Below, in pieces: positions 1 through 6,679 of a stretch of DNA of 6,679 nt. Both the position numbers and the translations under genes were made by a program. The notes beneath the pieces are model-generated. The model did no database searches. It saw only the letters and a program-made list of their open reading frames with translations, and was not told the origin of the DNA. The stretch is from contig LSKJ01000262.1 in the NCBI GenBank assembly GCA_001557035.1, positions 1-6,679 of the forward strand, in the 5' to 3' direction. Numbering within the stretch: position 1 is the first letter of the stretch; every line of letters starts with the position of its first letter. The stretch is from Rhodospirillaceae bacterium CCH5-H10. GTDB lineage: Bacteria > Pseudomonadota > Alphaproteobacteria > Reyranellales > Reyranellaceae.

Positions 1-408
1 ACCTACGCCTTCGCATCCTACAAGATTCCCGAGATCGCGAAGTGGTACACGACGAACCTGTCACCCGGCGCGAACAACTGCCCGACGATCGTCGCCCTCG
101 ATGCCTTCGGCAAGTTGCCGCCGCAGTACAAGGAATTGTTCGAAAAGGCCAAGCCTCTCGCCTATCAGGCGTTGATCAAGGCCCATAGCGAGACCGACAA
201 GAAGAACCTCGCCGATTGGGAGAAGAAGGGCCTCAAGGCGATCGTGTATTCGCCCGAGGAACTGAAGATCTTCCAGGACGTCGGTGCCGCGCCCGTCTGG
301 AAGGCGTGGGTCACGGAGAACGCCGCCAAGGGCGTGCCCGCCCAGGAACTGCTCGATCTGATCCTGAACGAAGCGCAGAAGGCCAAGGCCAAACTCAAGA
401 AGAGTTGA
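1..408 (+). CDS. dctP: TRAP transporter solute-binding protein, DctP type (3' part only)
   Basis: This is the C-terminal 135 residues of a periplasmic substrate-binding protein that delivers a ligand to the DctQ/DctM membrane pair encoded just downstream. The frame is open from the first base of the window and ends at TGA 406-408, so the start, signal peptide and the family's ligand-binding arginine lie upstream and cannot be inspected. What is visible fits the DctP C-terminal lobe: an early IAKWYTT segment (residues 12-18), a hydrophobic strand PTIVALDAFGKLP (28-40) of the kind found where DctP proteins describe the ligand groove, then long amphipathic helices rich in Lys and Glu, ending in a lysine-rich tail (KAKAKLKKS). 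The following dctQ starts 13 bases after the stop, which supports one operon. The family assignment rests on this helical C-terminus plus the unmistakable neighbours. The substrate is unknown; C4-dicarboxylates, keto acids, sugar acids or aromatic acids are all possible. Confidence 0.88.
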   Translation, partial: TYAFASYKIPEIAKWYTTNLSPGANNCPTIVALDAFGKLPPQYKELFEKAKPLAYQALIKAHSETDKKNLADWEKKGLKAIVYSPEELKIFQDVGAAPVWKAWVTENAAKGVPAQELLDLILNEAQKAKAKLKKS

Positions 409-421
409 GGCGGCAACGGCC

Positions 422-1006
422 GTGGCCGCGATGGCTTCCTCCAGCCGCGCGATGGGCGGTGTGCTCCTGGACCGACTCGATCGCGCCCTGCAGGTCGTCG
501 AGTTCGCGACGGCAGTGGTCGGCGGTGTGGTTATCTTCGGCGTGATGTGGATCGGCGTCGCCGAGATGATCATGCGCAAGGCGTTCAACGCGCCGCTCTA
601 TGGCCAGCTCGACCTCATCGAGCAAACCATGGCGACCTACACCCTGCTCACCATCTCCTACTGCTACCGGAAAGCGGGCCACATCAGGGTCGATATCGTG
701 GTTGGCCGCTTCACCGGCCGTCGCAAATGGATCGCCGAGTTGATGGCCTCGATCGCCGCATTTGCCCTGATCGTCCTGCTCCTGCCCGGCGTCCTCCATT
801 TCTTCGAGAACGCCTATTACATTGGCGATTCGACGATCAACACCCAATGGCCGACCTGGCCGTCGAAGCTGGTTCCCGTCATCGGCTTCGGCGTCCTCGC
901 TCTGCGGATCGCACTCGAGATCTGGGCCTATGCCCGGCTTGCCACCGACCCGCTGGCAGAACCGATTGCCGTACCCGTCGCATCGCACCTGCCTGAGGAC
1001 GCCTGA
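422..1006 (+). CDS. dctQ: TRAP transporter small permease subunit (DctQ family)
   Basis: This 194-residue inner-membrane protein is the small subunit of a TRAP importer, which partners DctM and helps dock the substrate-loaded binding protein. Four hydrophobic segments are visible at about residues 28-50, 63-82, 103-126 and 148-169, the expected DctQ topology. Conserved-looking family features are the GHIRVDI stretch (86-92) between segments 2 and 3, and TQWPTWPSK (141-149) just before segment 4. The length is normal for the family. I chose the GTG at 422 because a weak purine stretch (TGAGG, 406-410, overlapping the dctP stop) lies 11 bases upstream; ATG 431 in the same frame is a real alternative, differing by three residues, but has no better ribosome site. 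The stop TGA 1004-1006 shares its last base with the dctM ATG, which suggests coupled translation. The gene symbol is the family name and does not imply dicarboxylate specificity. Confidence 0.92.
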   Translation: MAAMASSSRAMGGVLLDRLDRALQVVEFATAVVGGVVIFGVMWIGVAEMIMRKAFNAPLYGQLDLIEQTMATYTLLTISYCYRKAGHIRVDIVVGRFTGRRKWIAELMASIAAFALIVLLLPGVLHFFENAYYIGDSTINTQWPTWPSKLVPVIGFGVLALRIALEIWAYARLATDPLAEPIAVPVASHLPEDA

Positions 1007-1008
1007 TG
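995..1008 (+). promoter_or_regulatory. dctM ribosome-binding site with dctQ/dctM stop-start overlap
   Basis: GAGGA at 995-999 lies six bases before ATG 1006, inside the last codons of dctQ. The stop TGA (1004-1006) and the start ATG (1006-1008) share one base. This arrangement normally allows ribosomes finishing DctQ to restart on DctM and keeps the two membrane subunits in balance. It also fixes the dctM start. Confidence 0.75.
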
Positions 1009-2316
1009 GAGCCCATCACGATCGGCATCATCGGGATGATCGCCCTCACCATCATGATCGTGGCGGGCATTCGCATCTTTGTGGCGGCCGGGCTCGTCGG
1101 ATTCTTCGGATTGTGGGCTCTGCGCGGCTTCGACAAGGCCGTGGGCATCGCCGGCCACATTCCCTACTCCGACACCACGAACTATGCCCTGTCGGTCCTG
1201 CCGCTCTTCATCCTGATCGGCCACCTCGCTCACCACGCCGGGATCGTCCAGGGCGCCTATCGGTGCGCACGGGCCTGGCTGGGTTGGATGCCGGGCGGTC
1301 TGGCAGTCGCGACAATCTTTGCCGCGGCCGGTTTCGCCGCCGTCTCGGGCGCCAGCACGGCGACAGCCGCCGTCTTCGCCCGTATCTCGATACCGGAGCT
1401 GCTGCGCTACAAGTATCAACCCGGCATTGCCGCCGCAGTGGTGGCCGCCGGCGGAACCCTGGCATCCCTGATTCCGCCTTCGGCGATCATGGTCGTCTAC
1501 GGCATCATCACCGAGACCTCGATCGGCGGCCTCCTTCTGGCCGGCTTCATTCCCGGCGTCATCTCAGCGGTACTGTACGCCTCGATCATCGTCGTGCGGT
1601 TCAAGCTCAATCCGGCGCTCGGCCAGTCAGTGCACGGAATCCCGTGGCGTGAGCGCTTCGTCACGCTGCCGGACGCGCTGCCGATCGTGTTCGTGATCGG
1701 CGCCGTGATCGGCGGCATGTACACCGGCTGGGCGACGCCCACCGAAGTCGGTGCGCTGGGAGCCTTCATCGTCTTCGTCATGGCGCTCCTCAAGCGCTCG
1801 CTGACCGGACGCGGCCTGCTCGACTCCCTGCTCGACACGGTAAAGCTCACGGTGATGATCTTCTCGATCATCTGGGGTGTCCTGATCTTCGTGCGGTTCC
1901 TGGCCTTTGCCGGTGTTTCCAGCAGCTTCTCCGACTGGATCGTGGCCATCGGCGTATCGCCGTACCTCGTGCTGCTATTCGTGATCGTGCTCTACACGGT
2001 GCTGGGCATGTTCATGGACGGGATCGGTATGCTGCTGCTGACGCTGCCCGTGATCTTCCCTGTGATGATGAAGCTCGACTTCGACCCGATCTGGTTCGGC
2101 ATCATCGTCGTGAAGATGGTGGAGGTCGGCCTGCTCACGCCGCCGGTCGGCCTCAACTGCTACGTCGTGAGCGGCGTGCGGCCAGACATTCCGCTGCAAG
2201 CGATCTTTCGCAACATCTGGCCGTTCGTCCTCATGGACTTCGCCTGCGTCGGACTCTTCACGCTCTTTCCGGGGATCGTCACCTTTCTTCCCAGACTGAC
2301 GATGGGTGGAACGTGA
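1006..2316 (+). CDS. dctM: TRAP transporter large permease subunit (DctM family)
   Basis: This 436-residue polytopic inner-membrane protein is the transport subunit of the TRAP system and belongs to the ion transporter superfamily. It drives uptake with a sodium gradient, using substrate handed over by the periplasmic binding protein. Family hallmarks are present in order: SGAST (114-118), the GGTLASLIPPS hairpin motif (149-159), TPTEVGALGA (244-253), GMFMDGIGM (334-342) and TPPVGLN (378-384). The two re-entrant-hairpin/unwound-helix motifs of the inverted repeat fold are therefore both intact. Hydrophobic segments run nearly end to end and the length is typical, so the gene looks complete and functional. 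The ATG start is supported by a Shine-Dalgarno site and the overlap with dctQ. The stop (TGA 2314-2316) is only 10 bases from the convergent htpG stop and I see no classical terminator between them. Substrate identity cannot be deduced. Confidence 0.96.
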   Translation: MEPITIGIIGMIALTIMIVAGIRIFVAAGLVGFFGLWALRGFDKAVGIAGHIPYSDTTNYALSVLPLFILIGHLAHHAGIVQGAYRCARAWLGWMPGGLAVATIFAAAGFAAVSGASTATAAVFARISIPELLRYKYQPGIAAAVVAAGGTLASLIPPSAIMVVYGIITETSIGGLLLAGFIPGVISAVLYASIIVVRFKLNPALGQSVHGIPWRERFVTLPDALPIVFVIGAVIGGMYTGWATPTEVGALGAFIVFVMALLKRSLTGRGLLDSLLDTVKLTVMIFSIIWGVLIFVRFLAFAGVSSSFSDWIVAIGVSPYLVLLFVIVLYTVLGMFMDGIGMLLLTLPVIFPVMMKLDFDPIWFGIIVVKMVEVGLLTPPVGLNCYVVSGVRPDIPLQAIFRNIWPFVLMDFACVGLFTLFPGIVTFLPRLTMGGT

Positions 2317-2326
2317 CGCCAAGGCA

Positions 2327-4237
2327 TCAGGCCGCTGCTGCGCCCCGCAACGCCCGGACCACATAGTCGTTGAGCCGCCGGGCGAAGCCCGCCGGATCGG
2401 ACGGAACCTCACCGTCGAGGATGCGGGCCTGGTCGAGCAACAGGTTGGCGAGATCCTCGACGTCCTGGGTTCTCTCCTCCTTCTTTGCCGCACCCAGCAG
2501 ACGCACCATGGCGTGCTTCATGTTGAGTTCGAGGATCGGCTTGGCGCCACTGCCGCGATTCTGGCGTTCGAGCAGGCGTTCGAGTTCGCGGTCCCTGCCC
2601 TGGGCGCTCGCCACGAGACAAGAGGCGCTGTCGGTCAGGCGCGTCGAGGCCTTCACGTCCGCGACCTTGTCGCCCAGCACGTCCTTCGCCGCCGCCAGCA
2701 CCGATGCATCTTCCTCGGCATCGACGGTGGTGTCCTCGGACTTCTTCTCGTCGACCAGCGGGATCAGGCCGAAATCGACCTCACCCTGGCTCAGCGACTT
2801 GAGCGGCTTGCCCTCGTATTCCTGGGGCAGGGTCGTCCAGAACGCGTCGACCGGGTCGGTCAGCAGCAACACCTCGACGCCCCGCGCTCTTGCCGCTTCC
2901 AGCTTCGGGTTCGACTTCAGCCGGTCGAGACTGTCGCCCACGAGATAATGGATCTCGGTCTGGTTCGGCTTGAGGTCGGCCACGTACTCCTTGATCGAAC
3001 GCGGTGTATCGCCGGCGGTCGAGGCGAAGCGTGCCAGCCCGAGGATCTGCGCGCGGCGCTCGCCATCCTCGTAGAGGCCTTCCTTCAGGATCGAACCGAA
3101 CGTCTCCCAGATCTTGCCGAAGGCTTCGGCATCCTTCGTCGCCGTGCTTTCCAGCTCGGACAGGACGCGGCCGACCAAGCCGTTGCGGATCTGGCGGACC
3201 TGCGGATTGTTCTGCAGCATCTCGCGCGACAGGTTGAGCGGCAGGTCCTCGCTGTCGACGACACCGCGCACGAAGCGAAGATAGGCCGGCAGCAGCTCGG
3301 CATCGTCGGTGATGTAGACGCGGCGGACGTAGAGCTTCACCCGCCCCTTGCGCGCCGGGTCGGCGAGATCGAACGGCGGCGTGCTCGGCACGAACAGCAG
3401 CACCGCATAGGACTGCCGGCCCTCGACCTTGTAGTGCAGGGTCAGAGCCGGCTCGTCGAAGGCCATCGCGATCGACCGGTAGGCCTGCGTGTAGTCCTCC
3501 GGTTTCACCTCGGACTTCGGACGCTGCCACAGCGCGCTCGCGGCATTGACCTGGCGCGCCTCGCCCTTGTCGTCGATCAGCTCGATCGGGAACAGCACGT
3601 GGTCGGAATAGGTTCGGACGATGCGCTCCAGCTCGTAGGGCTGGAGATAGCGGGCGGCATCTTCCTTGAGATGCAGCACGATCTCGGTGCCGCGCGCGAC
3701 CCGCGCCGCCTGCGCGTCGCCGGCAGGCGCCACCTCGAAGCCCGCGCCGCTGGCGGACGTCCAGGTCCAGGCTTCGGCAGCGCCGGCGCGACGGCTGGTC
3801 ACCTCGATGCGATCGGCGACCATGAAGGCGGCATAGAAGCCGACGCCGAATTGGCCGATCAGCCCGAGCCCGTCCTTGGCGTCCTTCAACCCCTTCAGGA
3901 AGGCCTTGGTGCCGGAACGCGCCAGCGTGCCGAGATTGTCTACGAGCTCCTGCCGGTCCATGCCGATGCCGTTGTCCGCAATCGTCAGGGTCTTGGCTTC
4001 TGCGTCGGGCTTGATGCGGATCGCCAACCGCTCGTCGCCGGCCAGCAGGTCGGGCCGGGCGATGGCCTCGTAGCGGACCTTGTCGCAGGCGTCGGAGGCG
4101 TTCGACACCAGTTCGCGCAGGAACACGTCGGTCTCTGAATAGACCGAGTGGATCATCAGGTTGAGGAGCTCGGCCACCTCGGCCTGGAACTGGTGCTTCT
4201 CCGGGCCGCCCTGGGCCGCCGAAACGTCGCCGTTCAT
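2327..4237 (-). CDS. htpG: Molecular chaperone HtpG (bacterial Hsp90)
   Basis: This 636-residue cytosolic ATP-dependent chaperone is the Hsp90 homologue that remodels client proteins, usually together with DnaK. The N-terminal GHKL ATPase domain shows the helix with the catalytic glutamate and Mg-binding asparagine ([10 protein letters not shown], 41-50; Glu42, Asn46), DNGIGM (88-93) for nucleotide binding, and the lid glycines [15 protein letters not shown] (128-142). The middle domain carries the LNLSREMLQ loop (334-342), with Arg338 in the position of the ATP-contacting arginine. The C-terminal dimerisation domain follows and no MEEVD tail is present, as expected in bacteria. The length is normal and no key residue is missing. 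The frame stays open upstream to 4300, but ATG 4237 is chosen because a GAGGA site lies 10 bases before it and a heat-shock promoter occupies the extra upstream stretch. It is probably transcribed alone. The gene ends 10 bases from the convergent dctM. Confidence 0.98.
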   Translation of the reverse strand: MNGDVSAAQGGPEKHQFQAEVAELLNLMIHSVYSETDVFLRELVSNASDACDKVRYEAIARPDLLAGDERLAIRIKPDAEAKTLTIADNGIGMDRQELVDNLGTLARSGTKAFLKGLKDAKDGLGLIGQFGVGFYAAFMVADRIEVTSRRAGAAEAWTWTSASGAGFEVAPAGDAQAARVARGTEIVLHLKEDAARYLQPYELERIVRTYSDHVLFPIELIDDKGEARQVNAASALWQRPKSEVKPEDYTQAYRSIAMAFDEPALTLHYKVEGRQSYAVLLFVPSTPPFDLADPARKGRVKLYVRRVYITDDAELLPAYLRFVRGVVDSEDLPLNLSREMLQNNPQVRQIRNGLVGRVLSELESTATKDAEAFGKIWETFGSILKEGLYEDGERRAQILGLARFASTAGDTPRSIKEYVADLKPNQTEIHYLVGDSLDRLKSNPKLEAARARGVEVLLLTDPVDAFWTTLPQEYEGKPLKSLSQGEVDFGLIPLVDEKKSEDTTVDAEEDASVLAAAKDVLGDKVADVKASTRLTDSASCLVASAQGRDRELERLLERQNRGSGAKPILELNMKHAMVRLLGAAKKEERTQDVEDLANLLLDQARILDGEVPSDPAGFARRLNDYVVRALRGAAAA

Positions 4238-4247
4238 TGCGCTTGTA

Positions 4248-4252
4248 TCCTC
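4248..4252 (-). promoter_or_regulatory. htpG: htpG ribosome-binding site
   Basis: On the minus strand this reads GAGGA and lies 10 bases before ATG 4237. It decides between that start and the upstream in-frame start at 4300, which would lie within the predicted promoter's -35 region. Confidence 0.6.
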
Positions 4253-4273
4253 GCGATGGATTTTCCGGCGGTG

Positions 4274-4301
4274 ATATAGGACACCGGACGCGAACGGCAA
4301 G
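4274..4301 (-). promoter_or_regulatory. Predicted RpoH (sigma-32) heat-shock promoter of htpG
   Basis: On the minus strand, CTTG (4301-4298) is followed by a 17-base spacer and CCTATAT (4280-4274). The alphaproteobacterial heat-shock consensus I recall is CTTG, 17-18 bases, CYTATNT with a preferred G three bases further on. Both core boxes and the spacing match here and only that last optional G is absent (C here). Transcription would start near 4267, giving a leader of about 30 bases that contains the htpG ribosome site. The match is seen in the sequence; use under heat shock is inferred. htpG is a classic RpoH target in several proteobacteria, which makes chance less likely. Confidence 0.72.
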
Positions 4302-4313
4302 CGCCCGAAGGCG
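4302..4313 (-). terminator. Short GC hairpin with UUCG loop after the hydrolase gene (weak terminator candidate)
   Basis: On the minus strand CGCC-TTCG-GGCG forms a 4-bp stem closed by the very stable C(UUCG)G tetraloop, starting three bases after the hydrolase stop at 4317-4319. There is no following U-tract, so it is at best a weak or Rho-assisted end, or a 3' stabiliser. It abuts the -35 box of the htpG promoter. Confidence 0.3.
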
Positions 4314-4316
4314 GGT

Positions 4317-5318
4317 TCAGCCGCCGCGCTTGCTGCCCCACAGCCGGGCCAGCTCCGGGCGCGACAACTGGACGTCGGCGCCGGAGGGAAGCGGCTGGTC
4401 CTTGTCCTGGATCCAGGCGGCGACGTCCTTGGCCACCAGCGCTCCCTGCTTGTCGCGCAGCAGCATGTGATAGCCGTTGGGGTAGAAGGCGAGATGCGAA
4501 TCGGGGCGCTTGGGCATCAGCTCGATCGCCGAGCGCACCGGCTCGATCGGGACGAGTCGGTCGCCGATGCCGTGCAGCATCAGATAGGGCTTGTCGATCG
4601 TGGGCGCCGCGGCCTTGCCTGCGTCCATCGCGTCGACCAGCCCGTAGCCCAGATCGACACGCGGATTGCGCAGGATCATCGCGTCGTTGCGCATCTTCTC
4701 CATCGTCCTGGGATTGTCCGTCGGCTGGAAGTCGATGGAGGTCGGCCCGGAGGGCAGCCACGGCACCGTGTGCGCGAAAAAGGACAGACCGCCGCTGAGG
4801 AAAGGACCGAGCGTGTCGCGCGACCGCAGCGCCGCCGCGACCAGGATCAGGCCGTCGACGTCGAGCGTCTTGTCGGCCGCGGCCATGACGAGCGCGCCGC
4901 CCATGCTTTCTCCGGCGAGATAGAGCGGCACCCCGGGATACTTCTGTCGGACGAGCGAGGCGACCGTCCGGATGTCGTCGATCATGGTGGCCGTGCCGGC
5001 CCAGCGGCCGCGCGTGGGGCTGGAGCCGAAGCCGCGCTGGTCATAGGCGATGGTCGTGATGCCGTCGGCGGCCCAGATCTCCGCCGGCTCCTCCCAAGCC
5101 TTGCGATAGTCGCCGAACCCGTGGATGCCGAGGATGATCGCCTTGGGAGGCCCTCCCTCGGCTGGCCACGTTGCCAGTTTTAGCACGGTGCCGTCGGCGG
5201 CAACGTAGCGGTCGGCTTCGAGCGCCGGCGGCCGCACCGGCGCACCGGCCGGGACGACCACGGGCGCGCATCCCATGAGGGTCGCGGCCACCAGCAGGAC
5301 GATACGCAGGCTACTCAT
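4317..5318 (-). CDS. Predicted lipoprotein alpha/beta hydrolase, monoacylglycerol lipase / lysophospholipase type
   Basis: This 333-residue protein has the serine hydrolase fold of the Hydrolase_4 (MGL/PldB-like) group, which cleaves ester bonds in monoacylglycerols or lysophospholipids; the exact substrate is not readable. The N-terminus is a lipoprotein signal with lipobox LMGC (14-17), so mature protein would start at lipidated Cys17. Ala18 follows rather than Asp, which by the E. coli Lol rule favours the outer membrane. The oxyanion-hole loop HGFGDY is at 66-71, the nucleophile elbow GESMG at 136-140 (Ser138), the acid Asp253 in HGIGDRLVP (249-257), and His284 in YPNGYHMLL (279-287), so the triad is complete. 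I chose ATG 5318 because it puts the signal peptide at the very N-terminus; an in-frame ATG at 5387 would add 23 residues before it. No good Shine-Dalgarno sequence precedes 5318, a small caution. It lies 107 bases after the autotransporter and 79 before htpG on the same strand. Confidence 0.88.
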   Translation of the reverse strand: MSSLRIVLLVAATLMGCAPVVVPAGAPVRPPALEADRYVAADGTVLKLATWPAEGGPPKAIILGIHGFGDYRKAWEEPAEIWAADGITTIAYDQRGFGSSPTRGRWAGTATMIDDIRTVASLVRQKYPGVPLYLAGESMGGALVMAAADKTLDVDGLILVAAALRSRDTLGPFLSGGLSFFAHTVPWLPSGPTSIDFQPTDNPRTMEKMRNDAMILRNPRVDLGYGLVDAMDAGKAAAPTIDKPYLMLHGIGDRLVPIEPVRSAIELMPKRPDSHLAFYPNGYHMLLRDKQGALVAKDVAAWIQDKDQPLPSGADVQLSRPELARLWGSKRGG

Positions 5319-5349
5319 CGCATCGAATCGAACGTTTCCCAGTGTGACG

Positions 5350-5381
5350 GGCAAGAGCCCCTTGCCAAGGAAAAATGGCAA
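5350..5381 (-). repeat. Two overlapping, mutually exclusive hairpins upstream of the hydrolase
   Basis: Two perfect 6-bp inverted repeats share one arm. In minus-strand order the first pairs TTGCCA (5381-5376) with TGGCAA (5367-5362) around an 8-base U-rich loop. The second pairs GGCAAG (5366-5361) with CTTGCC (5355-5350) around a 5-base loop. Only one can form at a time, which resembles an attenuator or leader switch, but the stems are short and no U-tract follows the second. The elements lie 32-63 bases before ATG 5318. If translation started at 5387 instead, they would be inside the coding sequence. Confidence 0.4.
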
Positions 5382-5396
5382 AACCATATCCCGCCG

Positions 5397-5413
5397 ATAA
5401 AACCGCGGCGCGG
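5397..5413 (-). terminator. Weak intrinsic terminator candidate after the autotransporter gene
   Basis: On the minus strand CCGC-GCC-GCGG is followed directly by TTTTAT, 12 bases after the autotransporter stop codon (5426-5428). The stem is only 4 bp but fully GC, and a U-run follows, so it may partly end transcription before the hydrolase gene. Alternative pairings with the neighbouring CCGCC are possible. Confidence 0.3.
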
Positions 5414-5425
5414 CGGAAGCGTTCC

Positions 5426-6679
5426 CTACCAGCTCATGCGGAAGCCTGCCGTGAACGCGTGCGCATTGTCCCGTCCCGAGACCTCGCCATCGTAGCGCAC
5501 GAAGATGTCGAGCGCCTCGGCAACCATCGTGGAGGCGGCAAGACCGAGGACGGCACCGTCGCGCTGCGGCGCCACGCCGTAAGTGGTGAAGGGCGCCGCC
5601 GGCGCCCCGGCGAACGAAGCCGTCACCGGGCGCGCCGTGTCGGCATATTCGTGGCTCCAGCCAAGCCGTACCTTCATCGCGAGCCGGTCGCGCCAGCCGA
5701 GATCGATCGAGCCGTCGACCTGCGCGCCCAACACGCTGCGCAGCGAGTTGGTCGTCTGCTGCGCCACCGAGAGATTGAGCGAGCCCGCGCCGGTCTCGGT
5801 GAAGGCGTTCTGCGTCCCCGTGTAGGCCTGCAGCCGCGCGAAGGGTGTGACGTGGGCGTCGGCGAGTCCGCCGAGGTCGAAGCGATAGCCGGTCTCCACC
5901 TGGCCGTAGAACTGGTTGGCGCCGGTGTTGCCGATCGCGGTGCGTGCGGCGAGTCCCGGGATGGCGATGCTGCGCGTCATCTGGTTGGCGCTGTAGGCGT
6001 AGCCGACGATCGCGTCGGCATAGACTTTATCCTGGATGAAGTTGGCGTAGAGACCGGCCTGGAAGGTGTTCGAGCTGCCGTTGCCGCTGAAGCCCGCGAC
6101 CCACTGGTTGCCGTTCTGGTATCCGATCGTGGCGCCGACCCGCAGGTTTGAGGCCACGAGACGGTCGAGACCGGCCGCGAACCCGCCGACACTGTAGGTC
6201 AGCGCGCCCGCATTGCCGCCGCCGTTGCTGATCGCGCCGAGACCACCCAGCGCACCGCCCCAGGCGCCCCAGAGCGCGGGCGAGCCGCTGTCGCAGGCGA
6301 CGTCACAGGCCTCGGCGAGCGCGATTCGGTTCGAGCCGCCGGGGCCCGCGCCGCCACCCGCCTGCCCCGCGAAGTTGGCGAGGAAGAGCTGGGTGCCCTG
6401 CACCATCGAACTGGAGAAGCCGGAATAGTTCTGGCCGCTGATCGCGTTCATCACCGCCTGGCCCTGCTGCGCGGACAGGCCCGCGAGCGCACTGACGACG
6501 GTGGCGTAGTCACCGGTCGCGGTGGGTGCCGTCGCATCGAGCACCCCGCCGACCGCCGCCTGGTTGGGAGTCAGCGCCGCCTGCGCGAAGCCGCCGACCT
6601 GCAGCATGAGGTAGGCGTTGTTGGCGTCGTAGCTCACGGTTGGAATGAGGAATGGCGAGGTACTCGCCACCGTTTGAAA
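5426..6679 (-). CDS. Autotransporter, type V secretion: outer-membrane beta-barrel domain (5' end outside window)
   Basis: These are the C-terminal 417 residues of a classical autotransporter; the frame runs open through the window edge at 6679, so the signal peptide and secreted passenger are missing. The first visible residues (PTVSYDANNAYLML, about 13-26) resemble the junction seen at the end of beta-helical passengers. A predicted alpha-helical linker follows (to about 110), then two closely spaced cysteines (Cys125, Cys129). The barrel runs from about residue 135 (ALWGAWGGALGGLG) to the end, roughly 280 residues as usual for the family, with alternating polar/hydrophobic beta strands such as VGATIGYQNG and VYADAIVGYAYSAN. 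It ends in FRMSW, the aromatic C-terminus recognised by the BAM assembly machinery. The barrel inserts in the outer membrane and exports the passenger. GTG 6670 is within the domain junction and is not a credible start. Similar barrels, as I recall, are abundant in Bradyrhizobium and relatives. The passenger function is unknown. Confidence 0.93.
   Translation of the reverse strand, partial: FQTVASTSPFLIPTVSYDANNAYLMLQVGGFAQAALTPNQAAVGGVLDATAPTATGDYATVVSALAGLSAQQGQAVMNAISGQNYSGFSSSMVQGTQLFLANFAGQAGGGAGPGGSNRIALAEACDVACDSGSPALWGAWGGALGGLGAISNGGGNAGALTYSVGGFAAGLDRLVASNLRVGATIGYQNGNQWVAGFSGNGSSNTFQAGLYANFIQDKVYADAIVGYAYSANQMTRSIAIPGLAARTAIGNTGANQFYGQVETGYRFDLGGLADAHVTPFARLQAYTGTQNAFTETGAGSLNLSVAQQTTNSLRSVLGAQVDGSIDLGWRDRLAMKVRLGWSHEYADTARPVTASFAGAPAAPFTTYGVAPQRDGAVLGLAASTMVAEALDIFVRYDGEVSGRDNAHAFTAGFRMSW

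Noticed and set aside
395..988. A 197-codon minus-strand frame opposite dctQ
   Set aside because: It is antisense to a well-supported membrane protein gene, has a His/Asp/Gly-rich biased composition and shows no family motif.
2306..4138. A 610-codon open frame on the + strand antisense to htpG
   Set aside because: It lies wholly opposite a clear htpG coding sequence, in the register where GC-rich third positions suppress stops. Its translation is an Arg/Leu/Asp/Gln-rich low-complexity product with no recognisable domain, and it starts with a GTG inside dctM.
4238..4300. A 21-residue N-terminal extension of HtpG starting at 4300
   Set aside because: The extra residues do not resemble an HtpG N-terminus, the stretch contains the predicted promoter boxes, and ATG 4237 has its own ribosome site.
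4467..5183. A 238-codon + strand frame opposite the hydrolase
   Set aside because: It is a shadow of the real gene; its Arg/Asp/Val-rich translation has no motif, whereas the opposite strand encodes an intact catalytic triad.
5375..6151. A 258-codon + strand frame opposite the autotransporter barrel
   Set aside because: Its composition is typical of an antisense GC-bias frame, and the minus strand encodes a convincing beta-barrel over the same bases.
6668..6670. GTG at 6670 as the start of a short complete autotransporter-like porin
   Set aside because: The frame continues upstream to the window edge, no signal peptide follows this GTG, and the sequence just after it resembles a passenger-barrel junction. 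A truncated view of a longer gene is more likely.

Overview
The window looks like chromosomal DNA of a GC-rich alphaproteobacterium, probably in the Hyphomicrobiales/Rhodospirillales range. Three things point there: the strong GC bias at third codon positions, an autotransporter barrel of a type I recall as common in Bradyrhizobium-like genomes, and an htpG promoter that fits the alphaproteobacterial heat-shock (RpoH) consensus. I cannot name the genus from sequence alone.

Layout. Bases 1-2316 (+ strand) hold the end of a TRAP transporter operon: the C-terminal part of a DctP-type periplasmic solute-binding protein, the small membrane subunit DctQ, and the large membrane subunit DctM. The genes are tightly packed (13-base gap, then a 1-base stop/start overlap). 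Together they form a sodium-coupled importer, most likely for an organic acid or similar small anion; the substrate cannot be read from this window. Bases 2327-6679 (- strand) hold three genes pointing towards the TRAP operon. In transcription order they are an autotransporter (5' end outside the window), a predicted lipoprotein alpha/beta hydrolase of the monoacylglycerol-lipase/lysophospholipase type, and the chaperone gene htpG. DctM and htpG converge tail to tail with only 10 bases between their stop codons.

Regulation visible in the sequence. A good RpoH-type promoter (CTTG, 17-base spacer, CCTATAT) sits in the 79-base gap before htpG. It implies that htpG is its own heat-inducible unit and fixes the start codon at 4237. 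The 107-base gap before the hydrolase contains a weak terminator candidate for the autotransporter gene and two mutually exclusive 6-bp hairpins sharing a middle arm.

Overall this is mostly ordinary housekeeping and transport content. I found no mobile element, CRISPR array, RNA gene or unknown multi-gene system. The points most worth a second look are the htpG promoter, the overlapping hairpins before the hydrolase, and the truncated autotransporter, whose passenger lies outside the window. The long open frames antisense to htpG, the hydrolase and the autotransporter look like GC-bias shadows.
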